Positions 1 through 7,790 of a stretch of 64,000 nt of DNA are shown one piece after another (the stretch's first letter is position 1; each line of letters begins with the position of its first letter). The stretch covers positions 1 through 64,000 of the forward strand of contig DASUXY010000017.1 of NCBI GenBank assembly GCA_036377675.1, in the 5' to 3' direction. Origin of the DNA: DASUXY01 sp036377675 (GTDB taxonomy: Bacteria; Bacillota; Bacilli; Bacillales; Amphibacillaceae). Made by a program: the position numbers and the translations under genes. The notes beneath the pieces were generated by a model. It was given only the letters and a program-made list of their open reading frames with translations. It ran no database searches and was not told the DNA's origin.

Positions 1-193
1 ATTCCTCGGTACCAATATCTGTTAACAATCCGGCGACTTGATCAGGAATGGTATACCTTTGGTTTAAATACCGTAATGCTGCAGCTAACTCTCCGTCAGC
101 TCCACCATATTGCTCAATTAAAAATTTTGCCAACATCGGATTACAATCCCTGACTCGTACTGGATATTGAAGCTTTTTCTCATAATACCACAC
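1..193 (-). CDS. cotJC: Spore coat protein CotJC (partial, 3' end outside window)
   Basis: The reading frame runs from a GTG at 193 off the left edge, giving 64 residues. They include EQYGGADGELAAALRYLNQR and a TDIGTEE stretch, which are hallmarks of the CotJC/manganese-catalase family of ferritin-like spore-coat proteins. The GTG is preceded by an AAAGGAGGAA ribosome binding site (about 201-210) at good spacing. It is the third gene of a cotJA-cotJB-cotJC operon on the minus strand. In B. subtilis CotJ proteins are made in the mother cell and deposited in the inner coat. The metal-binding C-terminal part cannot be seen here. Confidence 0.93.
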   Translation of the reverse strand, partial: MWYYEKKLQYPVRVRDCNPMLAKFLIEQYGGADGELAAALRYLNQRYTIPDQVAGLLTDIGTEE

Positions 194-225
194 GATGTAT
201 TTCCTCCTTTTTAAGATAAGCGACA

Positions 226-489
226 TTATACTTGCCAAGGCCAGGGAGCTTTACCCCAATCCCAAGGATAATTGGAATAACTTTTTCCATATTGCATTAA
301 AGGTCCAAATTTCTTTTCAAATTTATTTTTTAACGTTCTACTTTTTTTCGAATATAGATTAAATTGTTCAATCGTATCGTAATCATCTGGATGGGTATCT
401 AAATACAATGTCAATTCGACTAAAACAAAATCTACAGCTTGAATCTCCTCTAGCAATTCGTAATAGTCAGGTGGCAATGTCTTATTCAT
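226..489 (-). CDS. cotJB: Spore coat protein CotJB
   Basis: This 87-residue protein carries the family signature AVDFVLVELTLYLDTHP and ends in the aromatic PWDWGKAPWPWQV tail, both typical of CotJB. Two ATGs lie in tandem (492 and 489). The AAAGGGGTGAT element is best spaced for the second, so 489 was chosen; a longer frame back to 552 has no ribosome binding site. The start overlaps the end of cotJA by 8 bases, indicating translational coupling. CotJB is a small coat-associated protein needed with CotJA and CotJC for coat assembly. Its biochemical role is not known. Confidence 0.92.
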   Translation of the reverse strand: MNKTLPPDYYELLEEIQAVDFVLVELTLYLDTHPDDYDTIEQFNLYSKKSRTLKNKFEKKFGPLMQYGKSYSNYPWDWGKAPWPWQV

Positions 490-706
490 CATGATCACCC
501 CTTTGTTTTGGATCTGGATATGGACTGTATAAAGCCGGCCATAGTGTGCCATGATGCAGCGCTTCCATCGGTTTAAATTGTGGCAGTCCTTTCGGTTGGA
601 ATGTAATATAAAGGTTAGGGGGAGTGGAAAAGCTTTTCACTCGCATCGGTGGACACGGATCATGAGGACTAATAAACGGCTTCCAATATTTAAATTGTGT
701 AAACAT
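482..706 (-). CDS. cotJA: Spore coat-associated protein CotJA
   Basis: This 74-residue protein has the CotJA hallmarks DPCPPMRVKSFSTPPNLY (about 16-33), FQPKGLPQFKPMEAL and GTLWPALYSPYPDP. The ATG at 706 follows a strong GGAGGAG site. It is the first gene of the cotJABC operon, and its stop overlaps the cotJB start. In B. subtilis the operon is expressed in the mother cell by sigma-E and modulated by SpoIIID. A plausible sigma-E-like promoter lies upstream at about 743-772. The gene looks intact and of usual length. Confidence 0.93.
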   Translation of the reverse strand: MFTQFKYWKPFISPHDPCPPMRVKSFSTPPNLYITFQPKGLPQFKPMEALHHGTLWPALYSPYPDPKQRGDHDE

Positions 707-742
707 AAGCTCCTCCTTTCATAAATATTCGCAATCTGTACA

Positions 743-772
743 TTTGTATGTTAGCGTAAGTTTGTCCTATGC
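743..772 (-). promoter_or_regulatory. Candidate sigma-E promoter of cotJABC
   Basis: On the minus strand, CATACAAA (750-743) resembles the sigma-E -10 box CATACANT. About 16 bases upstream GCATAG (772-767) gives a weak -35 match. It lies about 37 bases before the cotJA start. The assignment rests on motif similarity and on known sigma-E control of cotJ in B. subtilis. Confidence 0.4.
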
Positions 773-954
773 ATCGTGAAAGGTTGAATCGTTCGATACA
801 GAAATTGCAATCAATGATGGCATGGTTACATGTGGAATTATGGGAGAAACGATATGATATTGTTCAACTATCTTAAATTGTGCATATAATAATACAAATC
901 GTATTCGAGGAATGCCTGTATCAAATCACATTTAATATTGAAGGAGGATGTTAC

Positions 955-1536
955 ATGCGAATCGAAAGGGTTACCCATAATAAATTTACTATTTTTTTGA
1001 CGTTTGATGATTTAATGGAGCGTGGTTTTACGAGAGATGATCTTTGGTATGACATAGACAGCATTCGAAATCTTTTTACAGAGATGCTAGTCGAAGCAAG
1101 TAAAGAATTAGGTTTTGAACTTGTAGGCAGTTTACTCGTACACGTTCATTTGATGCAGGCACAAGGGATGCATGTAACGGTGATCCAAAAAAATGAACAT
1201 ATAGATTTGGATGAGGATTTTATAGAAATGAAAGTATTGTTTGATGAGAGTAGAGAATTTATTTTTGCTTTTACTGATTTTGAAAATGTAATTCAAGTAT
1301 GTTCAGTTCTAGCATCGTTATTGATTACTGGTGGACACATTTATTATATGGACGAAAAATACTACATGCTCTTAGAAAAAAGTGATTTACAAGGTCATCG
1401 AAAAGGGGATATTATAGCGATTATGTCTGAATTTTCATCTCCATCGATTGTAACATCTCATCGACTCAAAGAATATGGAAAAGTGATTGTTTCTAAAGAT
1501 GCTGTCAAAAAAATTATGAAGTCGTTTCACAACTAA
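955..1536 (+). CDS. mecB: MecA-family adaptor protein (YpbH/MecB)
   Basis: A 193-residue protein of the MecA/YpbH family, which are adaptors that bring substrates to the ClpC unfoldase. The N-terminal part (about 1-35) has MRIERVTHNKFTIFLTFDD and a TRDDLW motif typical of MecA target-binding domains. The C-terminal half (about 100-193) is the ClpC-binding ferredoxin-like domain. The ATG at 955 follows AAGGAGGATG; the upstream in-frame codons to 880 lack a ribosome binding site. It sits directly before glutamate dehydrogenase, as ypbH does before gudB in B. subtilis, so this is the YpbH paralogue rather than MecA itself. Its substrates are unknown. Confidence 0.9.
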   Translation: MRIERVTHNKFTIFLTFDDLMERGFTRDDLWYDIDSIRNLFTEMLVEASKELGFELVGSLLVHVHLMQAQGMHVTVIQKNEHIDLDEDFIEMKVLFDESREFIFAFTDFENVIQVCSVLASLLITGGHIYYMDEKYYMLLEKSDLQGHRKGDIIAIMSEFSSPSIVTSHRLKEYGKVIVSKDAVKKIMKSFHN

Positions 1537-1627
1537 TTGTCTCAACATAAATAGAAGAACTTAAGACATTGAAAACTGTTTATCCATGAGCGATTAAAAA
1601 ATAGGTAAAGTTGTTTAATCAGAAGGC

Positions 1628-1657
1628 AAGTAACCGCTTTCATGAAAGCGTATGAAA
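1628..1657. promoter_or_regulatory. Back-to-back cre-like (CcpA) sites upstream of gudB
   Basis: A perfect 16-base palindrome, CGCTTTCATGAAAGCG (1635-1650), sits inside two overlapping cre-like sequences. On the minus strand 1643-1628 reads ATGAAAGCGGTTACTT; on the plus strand 1642-1657 reads ATGAAAGCGTATGAAA. Each differs from WTGNAANCGNWWNCAW at one position by my reading. They lie about 57 and 71 bases upstream of the predicted transcription start. CcpA control of glutamate dehydrogenase is known for rocG in B. subtilis; the site here is a prediction. Confidence 0.5.
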
Positions 1658-1672
1658 ATAGCGAATTTTCCA

Positions 1673-1700
1673 TTGCATATTTGCGATGAAGGTGTATACT
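1673..1700 (+). promoter_or_regulatory. Sigma-A promoter of gudB
   Basis: TTGCAT (1673-1678) and TATACT (1695-1700) are separated by 16 bases. They lie about 58 bases before the gudB start codon in an otherwise gene-free stretch, directly downstream of the cre-like element. Confidence 0.65.
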
Positions 1701-1758
1701 AATCACTGAGTAACGCAATTATCATTTATTATTTATTAGATTTTTAGGAGGTAAATTC

Positions 1759-3039
1759 ATGGTAGCCGATAAAGCAGCAGATTCGTCCGGAGAGGGGCAA
1801 AAGCAAATGGATATTTTGACTTCCACTCAACTTATCATTAAAAATGCTTTAGAACGATTAGGTTATCCAAATGAAGTATATGAATTACTCAAAGATTCAC
1901 TTCGCATGATGAAAGTCAGAATACCCGTTCGGATGGATGATGGTTCAACGAAAGTCTTTACGGGATATCGTGCACAACACAATGACGCTGTTGGTCCATT
2001 AAAAGGGGGCGTTCGCTTTCACCCAAATGTAACGGAAAAGGAAGTGAATGCCCTTGCTATATGGATGACGTTAAAAGCCGGAATTGTAGACTTGCCTTAT
2101 GGTGGAGGAAAAGGTGGTATTATTTGTGACCCACGTGAAATGTCTTTTCGAGAACTAGAAGGACTAAGCAGAGGATATGTAAGAGCAATCAGCCAAATTG
2201 TCGGTCCTACCAAAGATATCCCTGCACCTGATGTCTTTACGAACTCCCAAATTATGGCGTGGATGATGGATGAATATAGTCGAATAGATGAATTTAACAA
2301 TCCAGGCTTTATTACAGGTAAACCAATCGTTCTTGGGGGATCACACGGTAGAGAATCTGCAACTGCAAAAGGGGTTACAATTGTAATTAAGGAAGCACTA
2401 AAAAAGCGAGGTCTTGAGATAAAAGACGCACGTGTCATTGTACAAGGGTTTGGAAATGCGGGAAGTTTTTTATCAAAGTTTTTACATGATGCTGGTGCAA
2501 AAGTGATTGGCATTTCTGATGCTTATGGTGCTTTACATGATCCAGATGGACTAGACATTGATTATTTACTTGATCGAAGAGATAGTTTTGGTACAGTGAC
2601 TAAATTGTTTGATGATACAATATCCAATCAAGAAATGTTGGAATTAGATTGTGATATTCTCGTTCCAGCAGCAGTCGCTAATCAAATTACTGAAGAAAAT
2701 GCTCATAAGATTCAAGCAGACATTATCGTAGAAGCAGCCAATGGACCAACAACGATGAAGGCTACAAAAATACTGACGGAAAGAGGAATTTTATTAGTTC
2801 CGGATGTATTAGCATCTGCTGGCGGAGTGACCGTTTCTTATTTTGAATGGGTGCAAAATAACCAAGGCTATTATTGGTCAGAAGAAGAAATTGATGAGAA
2901 ACTACATGAGACGATGATCAAATCGTTTCAGCGAATTTATGAGACAGCTGAAACGAGACAAGTAGATATGCGCTTAGCTGCCTATATGGTCGGTGTTCGA
3001 AAAGTTGCTGAAGCTTCTCGGTTCCGTGGATGGGTTTGA
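1759..3039 (+). CDS. gudB: NAD-type glutamate dehydrogenase
   Basis: A 426-residue hexameric-type glutamate dehydrogenase that converts glutamate to 2-oxoglutarate and ammonia in the cytoplasm. The catalytic segment DLPYGGGKGG places the active lysine at about 118. The substrate-binding PLKGGVRFHP lies around 80-90, and the Rossmann motif VQGFGNAG around 230. The ATG at 1759 follows TTAGGAGGTAAATTC. Gene order (ypbH before it, prsW after) matches gudB of B. subtilis. The short duplication in the active-site region that makes laboratory-strain GudB cryptic is absent, so the enzyme should be active. A sigma-A promoter and cre-like sites lie upstream, and a terminator follows. rocG is a possible alternative name. 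Confidence 0.95.
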   Translation: MVADKAADSSGEGQKQMDILTSTQLIIKNALERLGYPNEVYELLKDSLRMMKVRIPVRMDDGSTKVFTGYRAQHNDAVGPLKGGVRFHPNVTEKEVNALAIWMTLKAGIVDLPYGGGKGGIICDPREMSFRELEGLSRGYVRAISQIVGPTKDIPAPDVFTNSQIMAWMMDEYSRIDEFNNPGFITGKPIVLGGSHGRESATAKGVTIVIKEALKKRGLEIKDARVIVQGFGNAGSFLSKFLHDAGAKVIGISDAYGALHDPDGLDIDYLLDRRDSFGTVTKLFDDTISNQEMLELDCDILVPAAVANQITEENAHKIQADIIVEAANGPTTMKATKILTERGILLVPDVLASAGGVTVSYFEWVQNNQGYYWSEEEIDEKLHETMIKSFQRIYETAETRQVDMRLAAYMVGVRKVAEASRFRGWV

Positions 3040-3068
3040 AATCGGGTTAAATGACTTTCATGATGAAA

Positions 3069-3104
3069 AACTCTTATCGAGTAAACATCGATAAGGGTTT
3101 TTTT
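3069..3104 (+). terminator. Rho-independent terminator of gudB
   Basis: A 12-base stem, AACTCTTATCGA pairing with TCGATAAGGGTT (one G:U), encloses a 7-base loop and runs into a run of T residues just after the gudB stop. Confidence 0.88.
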
Positions 3105-3173
3105 CATATTGATACAATTGGAATATAACTAAAGAGTAAAGTGTTTATAAATTGTCATAATCGATAGGTCATC

Positions 3174-3830
3174 ATGTTTACTATTTTGTCCGTTGGAATT
3201 GCTCCTTCCGTTGCACTAATGTCTTTTTTCTATTTGAAAGATCGAATCACTGAACCGATTCCACTGATTATTCGAACGTTTATTTTCGGAGCATTACTCG
3301 TTTTTCCGATTATGTTTATTCAGTATGCATTTTCTGCAGAAGGAATAGGTACTCCTTTTATACAGGCGGTTTTTATAAGTGCATGGATTGAAGAATTTTT
3401 TAAATGGTTTATCTTTTTGTATGTCATTTATCATCATACCGAATTTGATGCTCATTATGATGGGATCGTCTATGTGGTTTCCATTAGTCTCGGTTTTGCC
3501 ACGGTTGAAAATATTTTATATTTGTTTGTTCATGGAATAGAATTAGCGTTTACACGCGCTCTTTTTCCTGTGTCATCGCATGCTCTGTTTGGGGTTGTGA
3601 TGGGGTATCATTTTGGAAAGGCAAAGATGAACAAGTTTCAGTACAAGCGTAATTTATGTTTGCCACTCGTTATTCCGTTCATCTTGCATGGAATGTATAA
3701 TTATGTTCTTCAAGTCGTTTTCGCTGAATGGCTAGTTGCTACGATTTCGTTCATGCTTTTATTATGGGCGTACGGTTTGCATCGAGTGAAATCAGCACAT
3801 CAACAAGAACTGAAAAGATTCGAAGTTTAA
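3174..3830 (+). CDS. prsW: PrsW family intramembrane protease
   Basis: A 218-residue membrane protein with about 7-8 hydrophobic segments. It matches PrsW, the site-1 protease that cuts the anti-sigma factor RsiW in B. subtilis. Visible family motifs are EEFFKW (EExxK, about 72-77), ENILYLF, SSHALFGVVMGY and LHGMYN, which contain the glutamates and histidines proposed for catalysis. Length and the starting sequence MFTILSVGIAPSVAL match the family well. The ribosome binding site is poor (GATAGGTCATC), suggesting low expression. No sigW-rsiW pair is present in the window. Its position between gudB and sleB is the B. subtilis arrangement. Confidence 0.93.
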   Translation: MFTILSVGIAPSVALMSFFYLKDRITEPIPLIIRTFIFGALLVFPIMFIQYAFSAEGIGTPFIQAVFISAWIEEFFKWFIFLYVIYHHTEFDAHYDGIVYVVSISLGFATVENILYLFVHGIELAFTRALFPVSSHALFGVVMGYHFGKAKMNKFQYKRNLCLPLVIPFILHGMYNYVLQVVFAEWLVATISFMLLLWAYGLHRVKSAHQQELKRFEV

Positions 3831-3880
3831 AGCTCGCTGCTTCGTGTGATAGAGGGATTTTTTATGAAAATAAATCGTGA

Positions 3881-3912
3881 AGGGCACCTTCTGTTGAGGG
3901 TGCTTTTATTAT
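3881..3912 (+). terminator. Probable terminator of prsW
   Basis: AGGGCACC pairs with GGTGCTTT through G:U wobbles around a loop of about ten bases, followed by a T-rich tail. It separates prsW from sleB. Confidence 0.6.
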
Positions 3913-4035
3913 TTGTAATCGTCGAAAACAATCTATTTACCTATAAATCAAATGTAAATGAATGAATAAAAAAACAGATATCTTCAAAAAGTAAGTCATA
4001 GTACATTCGAATAGAAAATTAGGGAGGAAATGTGT

Positions 4036-4815
4036 ATGAATGATAAAAAAATTCCTTTGATCTGGATGACGATTTGTTTTTTTATTATAAGCTTACCAGT
4101 CATGCCGTTACAACGTCAGACTGTCCATGCCTTCAGTCCTCAAGTTATTCAACACGGTGCAGTCGGTGATGATGTAATCGAATTGCAAGCTAGACTACAA
4201 TATTTAGGTTTTTATAATGGAACGATTGATGGTGTATTTGGATGGGGAACATATTGGGCATTGAGAAACTTTCAATATGAATTCGGTTTAAACATCGATG
4301 GTGTAGCAGGAGCTACGACGAAAGCAAAGTTAACAAAGGCTAGTAAATACGACAAAAATTATGTAAAGAGCCAAATAAATAAAGGGAAAAAATTTACGTA
4401 TTATGGAAGTGAAGGTCAAGGTGAAGCGATTACGGCTAGCGTGAATGTCCCTTCCGGATATTCGCAAAATGATATCAATTTAATGGCAAATGCTGTTTAT
4501 GGCGAAGCAAGGGGAGAGCCGTATGAAGGTCAAGTAGCTGTAGCAGCTGTCATTTTAAATCGAGTCAAAAGTCCTACGTTTCCTAATAATGTTGCTGGTG
4601 TTATTTTCGAACCGAGAGCATTTACCGCAGTAGCTGACGGGCAAATATGGTTGACGCCGAACGATACTGCAAAAAAAGCGGTTATGGATGCTATAAATGG
4701 ATGGGATCCTTCTGGAAATGCCATTTATTATTTTAATCCAGATACGGCTACGTCTGCTTGGATTTGGTCGCGTCCACAAATTAAAAGAATTGGAAAACAT
4801 ATTTTCTGTAAATAG
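4036..4815 (+). CDS. sleB: Spore cortex-lytic enzyme SleB
   Basis: A 259-residue exported lytic transglycosylase that degrades cortex peptidoglycan during germination. An N-terminal signal sequence (about 1-33, ending QTVHAF) precedes a peptidoglycan-binding domain (about 37-95, GAVGDDVIELQARLQYLGFY...GVFGWGTYWALRNFQ). The C-terminal hydrolase domain (about 148-259) has NAVYGEARGEPYEGQ with the catalytic glutamate. The ATG at 4036 is 8 bases after AGGGAGG; an ATG at 4030 is too close. It forms an operon with ypeB 14 bases downstream, as in B. subtilis, where forespore sigma-G drives both. I could not fix a clear sigma-G promoter by eye. Confidence 0.95.
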   Translation: MNDKKIPLIWMTICFFIISLPVMPLQRQTVHAFSPQVIQHGAVGDDVIELQARLQYLGFYNGTIDGVFGWGTYWALRNFQYEFGLNIDGVAGATTKAKLTKASKYDKNYVKSQINKGKKFTYYGSEGQGEAITASVNVPSGYSQNDINLMANAVYGEARGEPYEGQVAVAAVILNRVKSPTFPNNVAGVIFEPRAFTAVADGQIWLTPNDTAKKAVMDAINGWDPSGNAIYYFNPDTATSAWIWSRPQIKRIGKHIFCK

Positions 4816-4829
4816 AAAGGGGTAGTACT

Positions 4830-6170
4830 ATGCTACGTTGGATTACAATAGGACTTTTAAGCCTAGGTATTATAGGCACCGGATATTGGGGATATATGGA
4901 ACATCAAGAGAAAAATGCAATTTTAATTCAAGCTGAAAATACGTATCAACGTGCGTTTCATGAGTTGTCATACCATATGGATTTGTTGCATGACACGATT
5001 GGAACCTCTTTAGCAATGAATTCGCGAGAAAAATTATCACCTCAATTTGTAGAAATTTGGCGACTCACATCGGAAGCTCAATCAAATGTAGGACAACTTC
5101 CTTTAACGTTACTACCATTCAATAAAACAGAAGAATTTTTATCGAACATCGGTGATTTTACGTATCGAACAGCTGTAAGAGATTTAGATCAGGAGCCACT
5201 TACAAAAAAAGAAATCAAGACCTTAAAAAATTTGTACAAACAAGCTGGCGAGATTAAAGATGAACTGAGAGATGTTCAACACGTCGTTTTAGATAGTAAT
5301 TTACGTTGGATGGATGTGCAGCTCGCCTTAGCTACTGAAGATGAACCTGGAGACAATACGATTATTGACGGTTTTAAAACGGTAGAAAAGAAAGTAGAAG
5401 GATACGCAGAGGCGAACGCTGATTCTCCCCTTGGGAATATGTCTTTAGAAGATCATGAATTTAAAAATCTACAAGGAGAAAAAATAACTGAAAAACAAGC
5501 TTTACAGTTAAGTAAATCATTGTTTAACATCGAAAATGAAGAAGAGCTCAACCTCGCAAAAAGTGGTGATGGTTCAGATATTCCTTTATACAGTATTTCA
5601 TATCGAAATGAAAACAAAAATGCTTATATGGATATGACTCAACAAGGTGGCTACCTACTGTCACTACTCGTCGATCGCCCAGTTGGTAAAAAGAAATTAA
5701 GCTTAAATGACGGTCAAAAAAAGAGTGAACAATATTTGCGGGATCAAAGTTTTGAACAGATGGAATTGTTTCAAAGTAGTGAATACGGGAATATTGGTGT
5801 TTATTCATTTTTATATGTTGACGACGGTATTCGAATGTATCCAGACGCTATTGAAATAAAAGTAGGACTAGATCAAGGTGATATACTCGGCGTATCAGCT
5901 AAAAATTATTTCATGAATCATCATGATCGCAAGCTCTCTAAACCGAAACTTTCAGTAAAAGAAGCGAAAAAAAATGTCAATCCACAAATTGATCTTCAAG
6001 AAGAACATCTAGCGATTATTGAAAATGACTTAGGAGAAGAAGTGTTGACCTATGAATTTTTAGGAATATTAGATGATGATACGTATCGGATTTTTATAAA
6101 TGCGGACAACGGGCAAGAAGAGCACGTAGAAAAACTTGGAGGAACAGAAAAAAATTATGGCAAAATGTAA
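4830..6170 (+). CDS. ypeB: Germination protein YpeB
   Basis: A 446-residue protein with a single N-terminal membrane anchor (about 3-22), a helical middle region and C-terminal PepSY-type domains (about 220-440). It is required for SleB incorporation or stability in the spore inner membrane/cortex zone. A GAAAGGGGT site precedes the ATG at 4830. The gene follows sleB by 14 bases and is surely co-transcribed. Length matches the B. subtilis protein (about 450). In B. subtilis ypfA (the c-di-GMP receptor) and ypfB come next; here they are missing and cmk follows directly. Confidence 0.93.
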   Translation: MLRWITIGLLSLGIIGTGYWGYMEHQEKNAILIQAENTYQRAFHELSYHMDLLHDTIGTSLAMNSREKLSPQFVEIWRLTSEAQSNVGQLPLTLLPFNKTEEFLSNIGDFTYRTAVRDLDQEPLTKKEIKTLKNLYKQAGEIKDELRDVQHVVLDSNLRWMDVQLALATEDEPGDNTIIDGFKTVEKKVEGYAEANADSPLGNMSLEDHEFKNLQGEKITEKQALQLSKSLFNIENEEELNLAKSGDGSDIPLYSISYRNENKNAYMDMTQQGGYLLSLLVDRPVGKKKLSLNDGQKKSEQYLRDQSFEQMELFQSSEYGNIGVYSFLYVDDGIRMYPDAIEIKVGLDQGDILGVSAKNYFMNHHDRKLSKPKLSVKEAKKNVNPQIDLQEEHLAIIENDLGEEVLTYEFLGILDDDTYRIFINADNGQEEHVEKLGGTEKNYGKM

Positions 6171-6374
6171 AATGGAGAATTCCTGGCAGGCTAATTTATA
6201 AAGAAAAGCAGTTCACTTTTTAAAAATTGCATTAAATTACACGTAAAGGTAAATAATGATAGACCTTCATTTCATTCATATGTTATGATTTATAATGAGT
6301 ACCGTCTATAAACAGTTGGTGCTCATGTAGATTTCTACGAATATGATGAATGATGAGAGGAACGGTCTATTTTG

Positions 6375-7070
6375 ATGAATAATAATCCGATAACGATTGC
6401 CATAGACGGACCGGCAGCTGCTGGAAAAAGCACCGTGGCAAAAATCGTCGCACATAAATTAGCGTATATGTATATCGATACAGGTGCGATGTATAGAGCA
6501 TTAACTTTAAAAGCGTTGAGAAACTCTGTATCATTAAGTGATGAAGAGGGTTTACAACAATTGCTCGAAGAAACCGACATACAATTAACACAAGGGAAAG
6601 AGGGACAACTCGTACATCTTGATGGTCGTGATGTCACATCGGATATCCGTTCAAAGGAAGTTACGAATCATGTTTCACAAGTTGCAAAACATCCATCTGT
6701 CCGCGAAAAGATGGTCCAAAGACAGCGAGCTCTTGCAGCGAATCGAGGCGTTGTCATGGATGGAAGAGATATTGGAACTCAAGTACTTCCTAAGGCTGAA
6801 CTGAAATTTTTTTTCAATGCATCTGTGGAAGAACGGGCAAAACGTCGTCATGAGGAAAATTTGAAAAGAGGTTTTCCATCCGACATATCTCAATTAAAAC
6901 GAGAAATTGAAGAACGCGATTTATTAGACTCCAAACGAAAAGTTGCTCCATTAATGAAAGCAGAAGATGCGATAGAAATTGATACGACCTCAATGACGAT
7001 TGAAGATGTCGTCCACTTCATTTTAAATAAAGTTGCTCAGATCACTCGCTATGAGGGAGATTTACAGTGA
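6375..7070 (+). CDS. cmk: Cytidylate kinase
   Basis: A 231-residue (d)CMP kinase producing CDP/dCDP. The P-loop GPAAAGKST lies at about 11-19. Family motifs include DTGAMYRALTL, VVMDGRDIGT (the DGRDIG nucleotide-binding segment) and FNASVEERAKRR. The start is ambiguous: ATG at 6375 directly follows a TTG at 6372, and the GAGAGG element (6355-6360) is somewhat far from both. The stop overlaps the plsC start (GTGA at 7067-7070), so the two are translationally coupled. The cmk-plsC-ypfD order is common in Bacillaceae outside B. subtilis. Confidence 0.95.
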   Translation: MNNNPITIAIDGPAAAGKSTVAKIVAHKLAYMYIDTGAMYRALTLKALRNSVSLSDEEGLQQLLEETDIQLTQGKEGQLVHLDGRDVTSDIRSKEVTNHVSQVAKHPSVREKMVQRQRALAANRGVVMDGRDIGTQVLPKAELKFFFNASVEERAKRRHEENLKRGFPSDISQLKREIEERDLLDSKRKVAPLMKAEDAIEIDTTSMTIEDVVHFILNKVAQITRYEGDLQ

Positions 7071-7654
7071 ATCTTTATCATATTGCTAAGTTTGTCGTAT
7101 CATTGTTATTGTATCCACTCTATCGCATTCAAGTGATTGGAAAAGAACATATTCCAAAGGAAGGGCCCGTCATCATTTGTTCCAACCATATCTCTAATTT
7201 AGATCCACCTGTCGTTGGAATAACATCACCACGTGACATTCACTTTATGGCTAAAGATGAACTGTTTGAAAAAAAGTGGATGAATAAACTATTGCGAGGA
7301 ATTCAAGCATTTCCGGTTAAACGAGGATTAACAGATCGAAATGCTTTACGCAAAGGAATAAAAGTTTTAAAAAACAATCAAGTATTAGGCCTTTTCCCGG
7401 AAGGGACGAGAAGCAAAACAGGTAAATTAGGAAAACCTTTAGCAGGAGCTGGCTTTTTTGCCCTACGTTCCGAAGCAGTCGTTATCCCTTGTGCGATCAT
7501 GGGTCCATATAAGCCATTCAAAAGATTAAAAGTAGTTTACGGAGCGCCTTTAAATATGGAATATTACCGTTCAGAAAAAGTGTCTGCACAAGATGCATCG
7601 AATGCTATTATGGAAGAAATTCAAAAGTTAATCGAACAACACGAAAGTAGATAA
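7067..7654 (+). CDS. plsC: 1-acyl-sn-glycerol-3-phosphate acyltransferase
   Basis: A 195-residue membrane-associated acyltransferase that makes phosphatidic acid from lysophosphatidic acid. It has the four-block acyltransferase pattern: NHISNLDPP (NHxxxxD catalytic motif, about 40-48), a following arginine-containing block (AFPVKRG), FPEGTRS (about 111-117) and a C-terminal IPCAIMGP block. The N-terminus (about 5-22) is hydrophobic. It starts at GTG 7067, overlapping the cmk stop by four bases. B. subtilis lacks plsC at this site; its plsC gene is elsewhere. Confidence 0.92.
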   Translation: MNLYHIAKFVVSLLLYPLYRIQVIGKEHIPKEGPVIICSNHISNLDPPVVGITSPRDIHFMAKDELFEKKWMNKLLRGIQAFPVKRGLTDRNALRKGIKVLKNNQVLGLFPEGTRSKTGKLGKPLAGAGFFALRSEAVVIPCAIMGPYKPFKRLKVVYGAPLNMEYYRSEKVSAQDASNAIMEEIQKLIEQHESR

Positions 7655-7790
7655 TCTACTTTACTTGACAAATAAATATAATTATTAGAAGTTATAAAAA
7701 AGAACATTTTTATAACCCTAATGATAAATGAAAAAGACGAATTTATTTAGTTTTTATGACAGTTGTTTTGTCTTTGAAGGAGGAAGCAAA

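Noticed and set aside
2097..2513. 138-codon minus-strand ORF inside gudB
   Set aside because: Antisense shadow of a clearly coding gene with intact glutamate dehydrogenase motifs; no ribosome binding site.
1759..3039. Cryptic gudB with the active-site duplication seen in laboratory B. subtilis
   Set aside because: The sequence around the LKAGIVDLPYGGGKGG region has no duplicated codons; the enzyme should be active.
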